From NCBI GenBank assembly GCA_033065855.1, contig JAVXUO010000057.1:62001-126000 (forward strand): 64,000 bases of DNA, read 5' to 3'. Below the pieces are notes generated by a model, which worked only from the letters and a program-made list of their open reading frames with translations, did no database searches and was not told where the DNA came from. Within the stretch, counting starts at the first letter, position 1. The number at the start of each line of letters is the position of its first letter. This document shows positions 59,869 through 64,000 of the stretch, piece by piece. The translations under genes were made by a program, and so were the position numbers. The DNA is from Escallonia rubra. Its lineage: Eukaryota > Streptophyta > Magnoliopsida > Escalloniales > Escalloniaceae.

Positions 59869-61175
59869 TGTCACGACCTTAGACAATTCCAAGCCTGTGC
59901 AGCACTTAGCACTTTTGAGCCCTTATTACAATGCTAATTTAGCCTAACTCTTTCATCTGGACGAGGGAAAGAGCTAGATAGAGAAAAAGGACAAAAGTTT
60001 TTGGAAGAATGCTTGCACTATAACACAATAAGATTTAGTGGTTTGGCCAAGAAAAAATTTAGATGGTTTGGCCAGGTGATGACCTTTCATATTTATACAT
60101 GTCCACCTTCTTAATGGACCATAGTGATGTATTTGATCTTATGGTGTACAATGTGTGTCTTTAAATTTTCCTAAGAATATCTAGATATTTAAATGTACTA
60201 AAAGTCTATAGAATTCTTTTATAATGTAAAAGTTAAAGACCTAAACAAATAAAGAACATCTGGAAGCTTACCATTAATCTGTCATGTCGTGTCTCCCTAA
60301 GTATCTAGTAAGAATATGCATTGCATAGCCTCTAAAATTTGCCTACTTTCCTGGTGTATGACACCCTTTCTCACCTAATCTGGTGATGTCCTCATCACAA
60401 TCTTCTCTCGATTTCGGCCAATCACGTCCTAGAAATGCCAAAGGTCTTCGGCTGGATCTCATCTTGCTTTCCTCTCTAAAATCCTTTTCATTTCACCAAG
60501 TGGTGCCTCGTTGGTGGAACTTTTCGTCTCCGCTTAATCTTGTTGCTTAGCACGTACTCGGCCTCCTTGTCATAAGACTTGATTCTTTATAATGCTTTTG
60601 GTGCCTTACGACTCTCGTCTTCGGCTGGAGTCTTTCACATTAGCATGATAAGACTTTAGCTAGCAAGCTGGTATCGAAGACCGAATGTATCTTGAGTTGC
60701 AGCAACAATTCCAATCAGTAGGACACCTTCCCAACCTTAGCAACGAATTGAAAAGCCCCTTTGTATATCCATATTAACCCCTTGTATTCCCTCATCAGAA
60801 TCTTGAATTACGTAGATTCTCCATCAATTTGTCTTCAAGTGGAACTCCTGAGGCCACCATTTAATGTCCGCCTACTTTTCATCTTTCAGATAGCCTCATC
60901 GAGCTACGAACTAGCAATATCGGCTTGCTCGTTTTGAGTCTTAGCACTTGTAATGGCATCATGCTTCTCCCCTGATACTCCTCTACCAAGACATTGAGAT
61001 TGAGCAACTGTTGTCCCATGGTAATGTCAAACGGCTAAGGTTTATGCCTAATTCCATTATAGATTATAAGAAAATTGCGATGTGTCAAGTAGTTTAGCCC
61101 AGTTCGTCTGGTTGACACTTACAAAGTGCCTCAAGTAGCACTTCAACAAGGCATTGATCCAATTTGGTGATCTAA
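59869..61175 (-). mobile_element. Second Ty3 chromovirus 3' end, opposite strand
   Basis: Reverse complement aligns with about 50740-52006 of the other remnant: integrase C-terminal region, chromodomain trace, then the LTR at about 59869-60363. The LTR on its own strand starts TGTCATACACC and ends TCGTGACA, giving TGTCA/TGACA terminal inverted repeats. All frames are broken. The two remnants face each other tail to tail, with LTRs inward. Confidence 0.8.
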
Positions 61176-61480
61176 CTGCACCAGCCGGGAAACGTTAGCA
61201 ATCACAGAGAGAAGCACAACAGTGTCTGAGTCTCTCTCGGTTTTTTCATACCCTTTCCCTTTTTCCCGTTGTTCCCCTTCCAGCTTCCAGCTTCCAGCTT
61301 TCACTTCGCTGTACCCCCATTCCTCCCTTTCTTCACCTGTGTTTACTACCTTTTCCCATAGCTTGTATTTCCCATTGCTTTTCACCTGCAATTACTTCAT
61401 TCTGCCCAACACCCCATAGCTTTTACTTCCTGGACCACTAACTGGGGTCCTTGTCTGACTTTGTTGCTGCTTTATTGTCA

Positions 61481-64000
61481 ATGGCCGACCCTTTTCATTT
61501 TGACGGGAATCTTGTCGCAAAAGAGTCTTTGGATTTACGTACTGTCATGCTCCCACTCAACCCCATTCTTGTCCACAACAGGCGAGTGGGCAAAGACCGA
61601 GTCTTGATAGGTAAGTTCATTGATACCCAAACCTTTTCTGAGTGGAAAATTTAGAGCAGGGTCAATGAGTGTTGGCTTCTGCAAGGTCCTGTCCGAGTTC
61701 AAAAGTTACCCACTGTTTTTCTTTTCACATTCTCAACTTCGGCGAAAGCTAGGCTCATTTGCAATAATGGACCATGGAACTTCTTTGGCGCGCTCCTTGT
61801 ACTCCAGCCGTGGTTCCCTCACGTCATTTATTCCTCTGTCAAGTTCCCTACAGTTGACCTTTGGATGCGGGTAACTAATGTTCCGAGTGATTGCTACATT
61901 TATTCGCTTGCGGAACGTATCGGGGAGGTGGCTGGCACTTTACTTGCCATAGACTGGTCTGAAAAAAGGGTGACCAATACTGATTACTTCCGCATCCTGG
62001 TGCGAGTCCCTGTGGACCTTCCCCTCCTCCCAGCCGTTTTTCTCTCGCTCCTTGACGGCTCGGGATGGGTCAAGCTTCAATGTAGCTACGAACGGGTTTT
62101 TCGGGCGTGTTTTCGATGTGGCCGCATTGGACATGATAACGTCTCCTGCCATGTTGATCTGTCTGAAATAATAGCTTTATTGGCTCAACGTAATACCTGT
62201 TTATCAGTGCCAAATATTCATCCGGTTTATCATTTGACTGGCCAACCAATGTTTGCTTACCCGCTTCGGGCTTTACCAAATTCTGACTGGAATCGATCGT
62301 CAAGAATCTCCATTTCTATGGATCATGCAAGACTGCACTTGAATAACTTCTATGAGGCCTTCTCCCCTGCTAACTCTGTGACATCAAGTGATGATATATC
62401 GTTTGCAACAGCAACTACGTCTTTTCAGTCGGAAGCAGAATCAGATGAATCAACGGATGTTAATTCCGTTGCTGGCTCCGTTGCTCCGATGGAGGATGTA
62501 GTAAACTTGAACGGCGAGATAGCTATGGAATTTCCGCCGGAGGTGGCTTTTTTACCAGAGGAACTCGCAGCACATGTAATAGAGATTGAGGATGGAGTTG
62601 ACATTGTAATGGAGGAAATGGGCCATCCTCTGGTGGAGGTGATCGAAAAGTGGCTTGTGGCCGTGGCGCCGGAGGACTCGACCTCGGAAGAAGCGACCGA
62701 GGAGCACGCTTTAGTTCATAAATTTGACGGCGACAACAGTGTCGCTTATCCCTCTGACGATCGATCGCCGGCTAGCTCGGAGCTTGAATCTTTTCCGACC
62801 GTCGGCAAATTATCTTTATTGAATAGTGCAAACATTATTCCACTAGCGCCGACAGCAATATCACTTAGAGATTTGGAAATCTGTGGCACTGTTCTTCTTT
62901 CTCCTCTACCTAATCCGCTTGTACCTCACAACCCTTTATCTGATGCCACGTCTCCCCTACCCATACCGCATGCCATATCTGTCAGAGATCCTCAAATCTC
63001 TAAAAAATCTCCATCCCATATCCTGCCTCACCCATCTCCCACAGAACCGTGTGCTCACTGTGAGGGACCTTCACGCGCCAAAGATCTAGCGGTGGGCCCC
63101 CTGCCTTCATCTATTCTTTCCAAATGGGCCAAAGCATTTGGGCCTGGCCCTCTCTTCCCTAACCTCAACTCCATTTTACCCAAGGTTCTAATGGGCCTCT
63201 CTGAGCTTGGAAGACTAAAGCTTTTAAGCCCAAACTCTCCTATTTTCCCACCTTATTCTTTTGACCAACCTGGGCCTTCAACAGCTATTCCTTCTCTGCC
63301 TGGGGACTGTGAAGACAGGCCCAGCTCCAGCTTGGACCTTCCTCTCCAAGAGTTTGCTGCGCTTGGAATTTCTGTGCTCGCAGCACCTTCGGCAGGTCTT
63401 GAAAGATACACTGCTGGCTTTGTTGAGTCACATTTGATGGACCACTTACTCTTTGATCTGGAGAAAATGCGCAAGGATCTCACCCTTGCAATATATTCAC
63501 CCCCTTCTGGGAAAATAGCACCATGTGTTAATGTTTTTTCAGTGCAGGACTACCTTAATAGCATGCTCCCCTCTGATCCTGTTATGACCACTGGCAGCTC
63601 TTCTACTTTGGGCACTCGGTTTTTTGCCCCAGAGTATGAATCGGAGGACGAAGGCCGCTTGGATGAAACTATATTAGCTGCTATCCAACCTCAAAAGTGG
63701 AGCATGCTAGGCTCTCATGTTCATGTACAGAGTAATGAAATAGCTGCTCCAAACTACCATGGGAAAAGGAGCTCGGTGATTGCTAAAAATTATGAAGACA
63801 ATTCTAGGGGGAAAAAACAGCGAGCAACATTTTCTGAGCCATTACCTCCTGAACCAGGTTCCTCCTCCGGTCTTTCTTCATATATACATGTTCCTAGCTT
63901 TTATGTTGCTGCATGTCTATTTCAATGTTTCACATTTCAAATGAGCAAGGTAAACAAAAATAAGAGGTCTCGTAATGAATGCCTGGAAGAGCTTGGATCT
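61481..64000 (+). CDS. DUF4283-like and zinc-knuckle protein of an L1-type LINE, open at window edge
   Basis: From the ATG at 61481 one frame runs to base 64000 with a single TAG at 61652-61654. The 782 codons after the TAG are all open. The N-terminal part (about 61480-62090) fits the DUF4283 pattern of plant LINE ORF1 proteins: VLIGKFID, then NNGPWNFFGALLVLQPWFPH, then LWMRVTNVP. A CX2CX4HX4C zinc knuckle follows (C-FR-C-GRIG-H-DNVS-C, 62108-62149). After that comes a long acidic, then proline/serine-rich linker, ending in a lysine/arginine-rich stretch (NKNKRSRNE) at the window edge. Known family role: RNA-binding partner of a LINE; the reverse transcriptase would lie beyond the window. 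The TAG suggests either a recently broken copy or a start further in. Confidence 0.75.

Noticed and set aside
1-64000. CRISPR arrays, prokaryotic operons, phage or tRNA genes
   Set aside because: The tandem repeats lack the regular repeat-spacer pattern, the gene structures are eukaryotic with introns, and no cloverleaf was seen beyond SINE boxes.

Overview
The window is AT-rich nuclear DNA of a flowering plant, most likely a eudicot. The reasons are a DYW-class pentatricopeptide-repeat (PPR) gene, GT-AG introns of up to about 5 kb, and a typical angiosperm repeat mixture: hAT-like, Mutator-like (MULE) and Tourist-like elements, a tRNA-derived SINE, RTE and L1-type LINEs, and a Ty3/gypsy chromovirus. 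I cannot name the species. All boundaries were read by eye.

Three host genes are intact. A 66-codon single-exon gene lies at 3084-3284 (minus). A gene of 24 exons fills 5271-35845 (minus). Its exon phases agree at every junction, giving a 1109-residue armadillo/HEAT-like protein. A single-exon DYW-type PPR gene (614 residues) lies at 37863-39707 (plus). The last two are divergent, and most of the spacer between them is a 1.35 kb non-autonomous MULE with long terminal inverted repeats (TIRs) and a 9-bp target duplication. The MULE ends 74 bp upstream of the start codon of the large gene.

The introns of the large gene have collected insertions. They hold two copies of one hAT-like family, each with a perfect 8-bp target duplication, a third hAT-like element with a 7/8 duplication, a palindromic MULE-type MITE, two decayed RTE LINEs, and several short tandem duplications.

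From 39.7 kb to the end the window is a graveyard of repeats and gene fragments. It contains a SINE with an 11-bp target duplication, a Tourist-like MITE, a palindromic MITE, a hAT-like element and a MULE with a CA-rich interior. It also contains two broken copies of the PPR gene (45160-45880 and 55407-56195), GC-rich tandem arrays near 48.1-48.6 kb, and a MULE transposase remnant with a CCHC knuckle. Two Ty3 chromovirus 3' ends lie tail to tail (49.8-52.0 and 59.9-61.2 kb), and a pair of minisatellite arms lies in inverted orientation (56.9-57.2 and 58.2-58.7 kb). The final 2.5 kb is a long reading frame still open at the window edge. It encodes a DUF4283-like and zinc-knuckle protein of the kind found in plant L1 LINEs. 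I found no CRISPR array, prokaryotic operon or tRNA gene.
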